From JAGLTQ01 sp964605385 (GTDB lineage Bacteria > Pseudomonadota > Gammaproteobacteria > UBA6429 > Thiohalophilaceae): 46,799 nt of DNA. The stretch is taken from positions 1 to 46,799 of the forward strand of contig CAZSCK010000012.1 in the NCBI GenBank assembly GCA_964605385.1, read 5' to 3'. This document shows positions 26,117 through 35,800 of the stretch, piece by piece; within the stretch, counting starts at the first letter, position 1; the number at the start of each line of letters is the position of its first letter. Position numbers and translations under genes: made by a program. The notes beneath the pieces were generated by a model. It was not told the origin of the DNA. It saw only the letters and a list, made by a program, of their open reading frames with translations, and searched no databases.

Positions 26117-27204
26117 TATTGTTTTCTCTTAGAAAACAAATAACGAAAACCTAATTGGTGCATTAATAAAAAAATTACCAGTGCTAGCAAAATCGCATGT
26201 ATCCACCATAAGCCAAGCATAGGGGGTACTTTGCCATGTACTATCCATGTTTTACCGATGTTAATTAAATTAGTCACCACAATGTATATAAATAAGCCTA
26301 AACCTAATCTCAAATATTGACCCTGGCGAGGTGATGTTTGACTTAGTGGAACAGCCAATGCTGAAAGTAACAAGCATAATATGACTGGAGCCAATCGAGA
26401 ATGAAACTCAGCTTTGTAAATTAAACCCTCTTTTTTTATTAATTCTAATGTTGGTATGGCGGTTTGTTTTTTCTCTTTAATTACCGATATTTTTTCTTTA
26501 ACACGAACACCATGTTCTGCAAATTCAATCACTGTGTTATCAAGTTTCCCTCGAGTCCTTTGATAACGCACACCGTTTTCAAACACTATAAATCGATCAC
26601 CTGTTTGCTGATTAATTTCACGATGACCTTTATTGGCTCGAATAATTAACTCTGCATTATTTTTTAATCGTTGCTGTATAAATACGCCTTGCATTTGAGT
26701 TTGTTCATCACTTATATCTTCAACATACATTACCCCTACACCTGAAGATGACTCTCTAAAACGTCCAGCAACCATTCCTTCCAGTTCAGTAGCATTCTCT
26801 GTTTTTAAACTGATTTCCTGTTGCAGACCATTGGCCCATGGAATAATTTGAAAAGAAAAAATACTGATTAGAATTGAAAAAAGAAAGGTAAAACTTACTA
26901 TAATCTTCACAATGTAAATTTGGCTTATACCACTCGCTGATATCGCGGCCATTTCATTATTATGATAAAAACGACTAAGCGTCATAAGAACAGCAAGATA
27001 AAGTGACAAAGGTAAAATAACCATTAACATCTTTAATGACTTGAGTCCCAACACAATCATTACTGTGTTAACACTCAAAATGCCGGCAGCCACGTCAGAA
27101 AAAACATTTACCAGCTGTCCACTTAAACCAATAATCAGTAGAACAAGACAAACAGCAAACAAAGTCTGTGTGATTTCTTTTATTAAATAACGCGCAATAA
27201 TCAT
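26116..27204 (-). CDS. lptF: LPS export permease LptF
   Basis: A 362-residue partner of LptG with the same 3+3 helix layout around a periplasmic beta-rich domain. The N-terminal IIARYLIKEITQTLFAV segment and the FRESSSGVGVMYVED stretch are typical of LptF/YjgP. With LptG and two LptB subunits it forms the ABC complex that drives LPS transport. It is divergent from pepA with 123 bp between, the arrangement found in E. coli and many gammaproteobacteria, which strongly supports identity. The presence of lptFG shows the organism has a normal LPS outer membrane. Confidence 0.95.
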   Translation of the reverse strand: MIIARYLIKEITQTLFAVCLVLLIIGLSGQLVNVFSDVAAGILSVNTVMIVLGLKSLKMLMVILPLSLYLAVLMTLSRFYHNNEMAAISASGISQIYIVKIIVSFTFLFSILISIFSFQIIPWANGLQQEISLKTENATELEGMVAGRFRESSSGVGVMYVEDISDEQTQMQGVFIQQRLKNNAELIIRANKGHREINQQTGDRFIVFENGVRYQRTRGKLDNTVIEFAEHGVRVKEKISVIKEKKQTAIPTLELIKKEGLIYKAEFHSRLAPVILCLLLSALAVPLSQTSPRQGQYLRLGLGLFIYIVVTNLINIGKTWIVHGKVPPMLGLWWIHAILLALVIFLLMHQLGFRYLFSKRKQ

Positions 27205-27327
27205 TTTTTGTTTTTTATATATTCACTTCATGTTTTACAAAATTCATCGCTAATGTGCTGAAAGCCAATACAATTTCGAGTAAGCTGGTATACACAATAT
27301 GTCATTTTAAGCTTACAGGAATCCAGT

Positions 27328-28830
27328 ATGGAAATCAGCGTCAAAACCATCAACTTCGAAACAGTAAAATCACCCTGCATTGTCGTTGGAGTGACTGATA
27401 AGCGCAAACTCAGCGATTCGGCTAAACAGCTTGATAGTCTGTCAAAAGGTTTTATCAGTGATTTGCTCCGCCGTGGTGATATTTCTGGAGAGATTGGCGA
27501 CTCATTGATGCTACATGATGTTCCCGGACTAAAATCTGAACGAGTACTACTGGTTGGCTGTGGCAAGGGAGCTGAACTCACTCATCAGAAATTTCAGGAA
27601 ATCGTCACCAATGCTTCAAATACGCTGAGTAAAGCAAACATAAAGAATTCAATTATCAGCCTGGCAGATTTAGACAGCAAAGTCCTTTCTAATACTATGC
27701 AAATACGTTTAGCCACGGAAGCTCTACAGCAAAATAACTATCGTTTTTCTGAATTAAAAAAAGCAAAAGCATCTTCACTGATAAAAACCACCCTACACTT
27801 TGCAGATAAACGTGCTGCGGTAATGAAAAAAGCCAAACTTGCCGTACAAATTGGTAATGCAATTGGTTTAGGCCGTAACACAGCGCGTGATTTAGGTAAC
27901 TTGCCCGGAAATATTTGTACTCCAACCTATCTAGCCAAACAAGCCACGAATTACAGCAAAAACTACAGCAAACTCAAAACGACCATATTGAATCAAAAAG
28001 ACATGAAAAAACTGGGGATGGGTTCACTCTTATCAGTAAGTCTGGGCAGTCGAACGCCACCTAAATTTATTGTTATGCAATACAGCGGCGGAAAAAAAAC
28101 AGACCGCCCTTATGTTTTAGTTGGAAAAGGTGTGACCTTTGACTCGGGTGGTATCTCGATTAAACCCGGTGCGGCGATGGATGAAATGAAATTTGATATG
28201 TGTGGTGCGGCGAGTGTTATGGGCACGATGGTTACCGTTAACGAACTCAAACTACCAATTAATGTTATTGCTATTGTTCCCAGCGTTGAAAACATGCCCG
28301 ATGGTGCTGCGATTAAACCCGGTGACATTGTTACTTCTATGTCAGGCCAAACAATTGAAATACTGAATACCGATGCAGAAGGCCGATTGATTTTATGTGA
28401 TGCCCTCACCTACAGTGAAAAATTCAAACCTAAAGCAGTTATTGATGTTGCAACCTTAACGGGTGCTTGTGTTGTCGCATTAGGCGCTCACCCTGCTGGC
28501 TTGCTAAGTAACCAGCAAAAATTAGCCGATCAAATTCTTGCGGCAGGTACTGAGTGTGGTGACAGAGCCTGGCAAATGCCGTTATGGGATGACTATCAGG
28601 ACCAGCTGAAAAGTAACTTTGCCGATATGGCTAATATTGGTGGACGCGAAGCGGGCACTATTACTGCGGCCTGTTTCCTCTCTCGCTTTACCAAAAAATT
28701 AAACTGGGCTCATTTAGACATTGCTGGTGTTGCCTGGTTTGGTGGTAATAAAAAAGGAGCAACGGGAAGACCTGTTCCTTTATTAACGCAATATTTGATG
28801 GAACGTTGTGGCAAACAGTATTCGGTTTAA
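27328..28830 (+). CDS. pepA: Leucyl aminopeptidase (cytosol aminopeptidase)
   Basis: A 500-residue M17 metallopeptidase that removes N-terminal residues from peptides; PepA hexamers also bind DNA in E. coli. The catalytic domain shows the two-metal centre in VGKGVTFDSGGISIKPGA (lysine and aspartate ligands), EMKFDMCGAASVMG and the signature NTDAEGRLILCDAL, whose arginine and glutamate are catalytic. The N-terminal domain (about 1-170) is more variable, as usual. AGGA lies 7 bp before the ATG. It leads a plus-strand run pepA-holC-(acidic protein)-valS, a conserved order. Confidence 0.97.
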   Translation: MEISVKTINFETVKSPCIVVGVTDKRKLSDSAKQLDSLSKGFISDLLRRGDISGEIGDSLMLHDVPGLKSERVLLVGCGKGAELTHQKFQEIVTNASNTLSKANIKNSIISLADLDSKVLSNTMQIRLATEALQQNNYRFSELKKAKASSLIKTTLHFADKRAAVMKKAKLAVQIGNAIGLGRNTARDLGNLPGNICTPTYLAKQATNYSKNYSKLKTTILNQKDMKKLGMGSLLSVSLGSRTPPKFIVMQYSGGKKTDRPYVLVGKGVTFDSGGISIKPGAAMDEMKFDMCGAASVMGTMVTVNELKLPINVIAIVPSVENMPDGAAIKPGDIVTSMSGQTIEILNTDAEGRLILCDALTYSEKFKPKAVIDVATLTGACVVALGAHPAGLLSNQQKLADQILAAGTECGDRAWQMPLWDDYQDQLKSNFADMANIGGREAGTITAACFLSRFTKKLNWAHLDIAGVAWFGGNKKGATGRPVPLLTQYLMERCGKQYSV

Positions 28831-28839
28831 TAAAAACAT

Positions 28840-29277
28840 ATGACACGCATTGATTTTTACATTATTGAAGAAGGCTCAAAAGAGGCAGCAGAAACCTTTA
28901 TCTGTCGTCTCACAGAAAAAGCCTGGTCGCAAAATAATACTGTTTATATTCATACTATGGATGAACAACATGCGACAAGATACGATGAACTATTATGGAC
29001 ATTTACTGAAGATAGTTTTGTTCCACATCAACTCGTCACATCTGAAAATAGTGAGAAAACAGTACTTATTGGTCATCAAAGCTCAACGGATATGCCCGCC
29101 ACTCACCATGATGTTCTAATTAACCTGAATTATGAAACCCCTTCTTTTTTTAGCCAGTTTGAACGCGTCGCCGAAATCATCACAGCCGATGAAAGCAGTC
29201 GCATAAAAGGCCGTGAACGCTATCAATTTTACCGAGATCGAGGTTATGCCCTTGAGACTCACAAAATGTCACTATAA
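28840..29277 (+). CDS. holC: DNA polymerase III chi subunit
   Basis: A 145-residue protein starting MTRIDFYIIEEGSKEAAETFICRL (in part), the standard HolC beginning, with family blocks DELLWTFTEDSFVPH, VLINLNYETP and FERVAEII. Chi links the clamp loader to single-stranded-DNA-binding protein at the replication fork. It starts 9 bp after the pepA stop and is followed 9 bp later by an unrecognised gene, so all are probably one operon. The pepA-holC-valS order is conserved in gammaproteobacteria. Confidence 0.95.
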   Translation: MTRIDFYIIEEGSKEAAETFICRLTEKAWSQNNTVYIHTMDEQHATRYDELLWTFTEDSFVPHQLVTSENSEKTVLIGHQSSTDMPATHHDVLINLNYETPSFFSQFERVAEIITADESSRIKGRERYQFYRDRGYALETHKMSL

Positions 29278-29286
29278 TATGTAACT

Positions 29287-29796
29287 ATGACGGACAATAT
29301 AAACAAGGATGCCGATACAGCAAACTCGCAAGATTCGCTAGTTGATGCACTGGAATCGATTAAAGCTTTGCTCGCTAAAAGTGATTCTAAACTGGCTGCA
29401 GCAAGGGAAAGTATTGCTATTGCAAGTAATCAAACTGCGCTGGGTAAGCTGAATATTCATGAACAACATGATCTCGAAATCCCCGTACTTGATGATATTG
29501 TTATTCCCGCTGAGGTTGAATCTGCGACAGAAGAAGTCTCAAATATATCCGAACAAATCTCAGAGAAAATAGACGAAACTCTCACAGCAGTAAATGAAAG
29601 TATTCCAACTCTATCCGAAGCAAAACCTGATCCACAAATCATGCTGGATTATCTCGATACTTTGCAAGAAAAACTCGAAAAAACGCTACGTGATTCATTA
29701 ATGAAAAGTATTGTCACCATTGAAGCAGGATTAAAGCAATCTTTGGTCAGCGAAATAGATAAAATCCGTAAGCAAGTCAAAAAAGATTTGAGCTAA
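29287..29796 (+). CDS. Acidic protein of unknown function between holC and valS
   Basis: A 169-residue soluble protein I cannot assign to a family. It has three parts: an N-terminal amphipathic helix (DSLVDALESIKALLAKSD, about 17-34), an acidic, Glu/Ser/Val-rich and probably disordered middle (about 55-115), and a long C-terminal helical or coiled-coil region (about 120-169, DYLDTLQEKLEKTLRDSLMK in part, ending IRKQVKKDLS). Codon use matches the neighbours. The helix / acidic linker / helical tail layout and the position just before valS recall PopZ (DUF2497) of alphaproteobacteria, but I see no clear sequence identity. It lies 9 bp after holC; valS begins 119 bp downstream. Confidence 0.8.
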   Translation: MTDNINKDADTANSQDSLVDALESIKALLAKSDSKLAAARESIAIASNQTALGKLNIHEQHDLEIPVLDDIVIPAEVESATEEVSNISEQISEKIDETLTAVNESIPTLSEAKPDPQIMLDYLDTLQEKLEKTLRDSLMKSIVTIEAGLKQSLVSEIDKIRKQVKKDLS

Positions 29797-29915
29797 ATTC
29801 CCTTTCCAATATCCCTAGTATTAACCCATTCTTATCTAATTTTCTGTATAATAATCAGCCTTTTAAAGGCCTAAACAGGTCTGTATTTTATTAACCTCAA
29901 TAGCGAATTAATACT

Positions 29916-32705
29916 GTGGAAAAAACCTACAACCCCCATTCAATTGAACAACATTGGTACGAAACCTGGGAAAAAAATGATAATTTCTCCCCTAAAGGTG
30001 GTGATGAATCATTTTCAATTATGATCCCTCCGCCAAATGTTACTGGCAGCTTGCACATGGGGCATGGTTTTAATAACACAGTAATGGACACCCTCACCCG
30101 TTATCACCGAATGAAAGGTCATAATACCTTATGGCAACCAGGCACTGATCATGCAGGTATTGCAACTCAAATGGTGGTAGAACGCCAGCTTAATGGTGAA
30201 GGAAAAACCCGCCATGACCTCGGCCGTGATAAATTCATTGACCGTATCTGGGACTGGAAAGAAGAATCAGGCAGCAATATCACGCGTCAATTACGCCGTT
30301 TAGGTTCATCTTTAGACTGGTCCCGTGAACGTTTCACCATGGACGATGGTTTATCCAATGCGGTTCAGGAAGTCTTTGTAAAACTCTACGAAGAAGGTTT
30401 AATTTACCGTGGTAAACGCTTAGTAAACTGGGATCCTGTTTTACGCACCGCCGTCTCCGACCTTGAAGTTATTTCAGAAGAAGAAAATGGTTCTCTCTGG
30501 CATATGCGTTACCCACTAACCGATGGTTCCGGGTATTTAGTGGTTGCCACAACTCGTCCTGAAACCATGCTCGGTGATAGTGCGGTTGCCGTGCATCCCG
30601 ATGATGAACGTTATCAATCCATGACTGGAAAAACCATCACTCTACCTCTGGTTGGTCGTGAAATCCCGATCATAGCTGATGATTACGTGGATATGGAATT
30701 TGGAACAGGCTGCGTGAAAATCACACCCGCTCATGATTTTAACGATTATGAAATGGGTAAACGTCATGACTTGCCGATGCTTAACATTCTCACCATTGAT
30801 GCGGCAATAAATGATGAAGTACCTGAAAAATATCGTGGCCTCGATCGTTATGAGGCGCGTAAACAAATTGTAAAAGATTTAGAAGCACTCGATTTAATGG
30901 ATAAAATCGAACCTCATAAACTCATGGTACCGCGTGGTGATCGTTCTGGCGCAGTGGTTGAACCTTACCTGACTGATCAGTGGTATGTGAAAGTTGAAGA
31001 GCTCGCCAAACCTGCAATTAATGCAGTTGAAAGTGGCAGAATTAAATTTGTTCCTGACAACTGGAAAAATACTTACTACGAATGGATGAACAATATTCAG
31101 GACTGGTGTATCAGTCGCCAAATCTGGTGGGGACATCGTATTCCAGCCTGGTTTGATGATGAAGGAAAATTTTATGTGGGACGCAACGAAGCCGAAGTCC
31201 GTGAAAAACATAACCTCGGTGATATTAATTTACGTCAGGATGAAGATGTCCTCGATACCTGGTTCTCATCAGCATTATGGCCTTTCTCAACCTTAGGCTG
31301 GCCGGCTAAAAATGATGTTGATGCTGAAACCTTAAAAAACTTCTATCCAACCAGTGTATTAGTCACGGGTTTCGATATTATTTTCTTCTGGGTTGCCCGT
31401 ATGATCATGATGGGGCTTAAGTTTATGGACGATGTTCCGTTTAAGGAAATCTATATCCATGGTTTAGTAAAAGACTCACACGGCCAGAAGATGTCTAAGT
31501 CAAAAGGTAACGTACTTGATCCGATTGATTTGATTGACGGCATTGAATTAGAGCCATTAGTTAAAAAACGTACTACGGGTTTAATGAATCCAAAAGATGC
31601 ACCAAAGATTGAAAAACAAACACGCAAAGATTTCCCTGATGGCATACCCGCCTTTGGCACAGACGCACTTCGTTTTACCTTTGCTTCATTAGCTTCAACG
31701 GGTCGCGATATAAATTTTGATTTAGGTCGTATCGAAGGTTATCGCAACTTCTGCAATAAAATCTGGAATGCAGCACGTTATGTCTTAATGCATACCGAAG
31801 AACAGGATTGTGGCCAAAGTGGTGGTGATATTGAATTAACCGCGGCTGATCGCTGGATTCTTAGTCGTTTACAAGAAACAACACAAACCACTGAAGATGC
31901 AATTAAAAACTATCGTTTAGATCATATGGCACAAGCAATTTATGATTTTACCTGGAATGAGTATTGCGATTGGTATTTAGAATTATCGAAAACTGTCTTA
32001 TTTGATGACAATGCCAGTGAAGCAGTTAAACGCGGCACACGCCATACCCTGGTGCATGTACTTGAAACCATTTTGAGACTTGCTCACCCGACTATGCCAT
32101 ACATCACTGAAGAAATCTGGCAACGTATTGCACCACTAGCAAGTATAGAAAGTGCAGGAAGTGACACCTCAAGTATTATGTTGCAACCTTATCCTGAATA
32201 TGATGAAAGCAAGTTTGATCAGTCTGCAATTGATGAGGTGGAATGGATTAAAAACTTTATTATCGGTATTCGTCAAATCAGAAGTGGTATGGATATTAAA
32301 CCAGGGAAACCTTTAGCTGTGTTACTGCAAAATGGTTCTGATAATGATAAATCTCTATTTAAAACACATGAAAGCTATTTGAAAAAACTTGCCAAGCTAG
32401 AAAGCATCACCTGGTTAAATACGGGGGATGATGCACCTGAGTCAGCCACATCATTAGTTGGCGAAATGAAACTACTTATTCCGATGGCAGGTTTAATTGA
32501 TAAAAATGCTGAGCTAAAACGATTAGATAAAGAAACTGAAAAACTCATTAAACCGATTAAAGCGTTAGAAGGTAAACTATTAAATCCCGGCTTTACTGAC
32601 AAAGCACCAGAAGCGGTAGTGCAAAAAGAGCGTGATAAGCTGGCTAAAATGCAAACTGCGCTCAATAATTTGCAGCAGCAAAAAGAGAAAATTGAAAAAT
32701 TGTAA
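29916..32705 (+). CDS. valS: Valyl-tRNA synthetase
   Basis: A 929-residue class I synthetase that charges tRNA-Val. It starts at GTG 29916 with MEKTYNPHSIEQHWYETWE, aligning with known ValS starts, though no clear ribosome-binding site precedes it. The HIGH motif appears as HMGH in GSLHMGHGFNN, the editing (CP1) domain includes TTRPETMLGDSAVAVHP, and the KMSKS loop is QKMSKSKGNVLDPID. The C-terminal coiled coil (about 865-929) is the tRNA-binding arm typical of ValS. The upstream 119 bp contain a TATAAT box and a small palindrome, CCTTTTAAAGG, so valS probably has its own promoter besides read-through from holC. Confidence 0.98.
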   Translation: MEKTYNPHSIEQHWYETWEKNDNFSPKGGDESFSIMIPPPNVTGSLHMGHGFNNTVMDTLTRYHRMKGHNTLWQPGTDHAGIATQMVVERQLNGEGKTRHDLGRDKFIDRIWDWKEESGSNITRQLRRLGSSLDWSRERFTMDDGLSNAVQEVFVKLYEEGLIYRGKRLVNWDPVLRTAVSDLEVISEEENGSLWHMRYPLTDGSGYLVVATTRPETMLGDSAVAVHPDDERYQSMTGKTITLPLVGREIPIIADDYVDMEFGTGCVKITPAHDFNDYEMGKRHDLPMLNILTIDAAINDEVPEKYRGLDRYEARKQIVKDLEALDLMDKIEPHKLMVPRGDRSGAVVEPYLTDQWYVKVEELAKPAINAVESGRIKFVPDNWKNTYYEWMNNIQDWCISRQIWWGHRIPAWFDDEGKFYVGRNEAEVREKHNLGDINLRQDEDVLDTWFSSALWPFSTLGWPAKNDVDAETLKNFYPTSVLVTGFDIIFFWVARMIMMGLKFMDDVPFKEIYIHGLVKDSHGQKMSKSKGNVLDPIDLIDGIELEPLVKKRTTGLMNPKDAPKIEKQTRKDFPDGIPAFGTDALRFTFASLASTGRDINFDLGRIEGYRNFCNKIWNAARYVLMHTEEQDCGQSGGDIELTAADRWILSRLQETTQTTEDAIKNYRLDHMAQAIYDFTWNEYCDWYLELSKTVLFDDNASEAVKRGTRHTLVHVLETILRLAHPTMPYITEEIWQRIAPLASIESAGSDTSSIMLQPYPEYDESKFDQSAIDEVEWIKNFIIGIRQIRSGMDIKPGKPLAVLLQNGSDNDKSLFKTHESYLKKLAKLESITWLNTGDDAPESATSLVGEMKLLIPMAGLIDKNAELKRLDKETEKLIKPIKALEGKLLNPGFTDKAPEAVVQKERDKLAKMQTALNNLQQQKEKIEKL

Positions 32706-32741
32706 TAGAGACAGGTATTGTTCAATAAATTAATCGTAGCA

Positions 32742-32792
32742 TCGGCCTAATACCCTCTTATATTAATTGTAAGAGGGGCACTATGAGGCCGA
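32742..32792. repeat. Nested inverted repeat between convergent genes
   Basis: Outer arms TCGGCCT (32742-32748) and AGGCCGA (32786-32792) enclose inner perfect arms CCCTCTTA (32753-32760) and TAAGAGGG (32770-32777). The two stems would stack with internal loops of 4 and 8 bases. It lies between the stops of valS and the histidine kinase. There is no T run on either side, so it is not a standard terminator; it could be a repeat element, a 3-prime-end stabiliser, or a small structured RNA. Confidence 0.6.
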
Positions 32793-32842
32793 CAAAAGTT
32801 TAAACCAGATCTGACACATCGCTTGCAAAAGTCAAAATAAAA

Positions 32843-35800
32843 TCAAGCCATTTCACTTAACATGAGCTTCTCGACTTCTTCTCTCGAGATCTTTAGCTCA
32901 TCTATAATTTCTTTTGCTTTTTCTAACTCACCATCTTTACCAAATTGTTCCATTTGTTTCGCAAGCTCGCTTAACTTCATCGCCCCAAATTGTCCGCTTG
33001 CCCCTTTTAGAGAATGTGCTGCGTGCTCTAATTCACTCGCATCTCCTTTTTCAAGAGCATTTTCTATACGTTTAATATTATTTTTAGCGCTTGTTGTATG
33101 ACTATCAACAGCAAATGAGAATTTATCAGCAAACATTTCTTTGAGAGTATTGAAAACAGACAGGTCTAATTGTTTATTGTCACTAGTTATCACATCTTCT
33201 TTTTGTGATTTATTCTTTTCAGTAGGAACATCCTCATCATAAGTAAACGCTGTCATTTGTATTTTTTCAGGCAGCCATTTTGTGAGGATGTCTTCTAATG
33301 ATTTTTCACTTACAGGTTTAGATATATAATCATCCATACCTGCGGCTAAACATTTCTCTTTATCACCCTGCATGGCATTAGCCGTAAAAGCAATAATAGG
33401 AGTACTCGCAATCTCTCTTAATTTTTCCCACTCTCGTATTACACCTGTTGCTTCATAGCCATCCATTTCAGGCATTTGGCAATCCATAAAGATTAAATCA
33501 AAGTTAGAGTTTTTTAATTGTGTAATAGCTTCAAGACCATTTCCAGCAGGTGTTACTGTACACCCATAACGCTCTAAATATTCTGTTGCCACCATCTGGT
33601 TAACGGCATTATCTTCTGCTAATAAAATGTGTGTATTTGTTAATTTAACTTTTTGTTTATTTCCTGTTTTCACTTCTTGTATCATATGCCGCGTAACTAA
33701 AGGAATATCTTTCCTTTCTTGCTTCGCATTCCATATTAATGTCATTATTTGAGGTACTTCCAATGCTCTGGTTGGTTTTGTTAAATAACCATCAAAACCT
33801 AATTTTTTCAAGCGTGTACCATCACCCTTACGTGGTGATGGTGTAACAAAGAGCAAAGCACCCTGTTGCAATAATTTATTTTCTTTTATTTTAGCAGCTA
33901 ACATTTCCCCATCCATTTCAGGCATATGGGAATCGGTAATTACAATATCGAACGGTTTTTTATTCATTATCGCACTATTTAATTTTTCCAGTGCGATTTG
34001 TCCTGATGACGCGGTTTCTATTTTTAAATTTAAGCCTGATAATTGTTCACTTAAAATAGTTTGAGCAATATCTAAATCATCAACAATCAGTGTTTTCAGT
34101 CCTTTGAGAAAAATATCATCTCCCATTACTAATGAAGAAACAGTATCTTCAGCGGTCACTGCCAGTTTGATAGTAAAACTAAATACTGAACCATGACCTT
34201 TATGACTCTCAACTTTAATTTCACCCCCCATCAAATGACAAAGTTGACGGCAAATTGCTAAGCCCAGTCCAGTACCACCATATTTGCGTGTTGTTGAACC
34301 ATCTTCCTGATCAAACTTATTAAATATTTTATCCAGCTTGTCATCGTCAATTCCAATTCCACTATCCGCAACTGAAATAGAAATAACGGTGTTATCATCA
34401 ATAACTTCACTTGACTCAACCGTGAGTACTACACTTCCTTTGTCAGTAAATTTAATGGCATTACTTAATATATTTAATAAGATTTGACGAATGCGTCCCG
34501 GGTCACCAATGACTTTTGTCTCTGTATCAGGTTTGAAACGTAATAACATCTCAACATTTTTTTCTCGACACTTCATCGCCATTAATTCTGATACATCTTC
34601 CATTAATGTCTGTAAATTAAAGGGTAGGAGTTCCAGCTCCATTTTACCGGCTTCAATTTTTGAAAAATCCAGAATATCATTAATGATAGCAAGCAGTGCT
34701 TCTGCAGAATTCATAGCACTTTCAGCGTAACTACGTTGCCTAACTTCAAGTTCAGTATCTAACAACAAGCCCGTCATACCAATGACTCCATTCATAGGGG
34801 TACGAATTTCATGACTCATATTGGCTAAAAACTCTGATTTTTGTTGTGTTGCCGCTTCCGCAGTTTCTTTCGCCTTAACTAACTCAAACTCCGCTTTTTT
34901 TCGTTCAGTAATATCAGTACGAAGAGTTATATAACTTTTAGGCTTACCATCTCTACCCATAAAAGGCACAATAGTCGTATCCAGCCAATAGAGATGTCCA
35001 TCTTTAGCCTTATTACAAACCTCATTATGCCAAACATCTCCTCTGCCAATCGTTCGATACATAACACGAAAAAATTCTTCATTATGAACACCAGAATTCA
35101 GGATACGATGATTTTTACCAAGCAATTCTTCTTCCTTATACCCACTTATCTCACTGAATTTTTTATTAGCTGTGGTTATAGTGCCTTCAACATCTGTGAT
35201 AGCAACAATAGAATGTTGATCCAAAGCAAATTTTTGTTCACTTAATTCTGAAAAGGCCATTTCAGCCTGCGCAGTGGTTTGTTCAAGTTCATCTTCGTGT
35301 CGCTTCCTCACATCCAGCATATGATTAAATGCCTCTGCTAGTTGTGTTATTTCATTATTGCCTTCAACATCAACATGTTGACTAACATTACTCTCAGTAG
35401 CAGCAAGACTGGCATAAACCAATTTAGAAATAGGCTTACTAATGCGTCTTGCCTGAAAAACAGCCAACGAAGTCACGATAATAATAGTAAATATAAATAG
35501 TGACACCATAACTCTGAAAAACCAGTTTATTGAAGATAAAGCTTCATCTTTATCGATTTCACTAATTAATACCCAACTTACTCCCGGTAATTTAAGTGCT
35601 TGATGTTGACCAATAACTATTTTTCCACCTGGCCCTTCATATTCAAAAGTGAGCTCATCCATTGATATATCCAGTAATTCATGCAGATGTTCCTCTGCAT
35701 GTTTACCTGAATGTTCTTTTTGCCATAATTTAAATTGCTCTGTATTTATTTTCTTATTCAGAATATCATTTTTATCCCCATGCCTGATACTTGAACGAAG

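Noticed and set aside
29855..29885. CCTTTTAAAGG palindrome before valS as a T-box or attenuator
   Set aside because: T-boxes are essentially absent from gammaproteobacteria and no specifier or terminator structure is visible.
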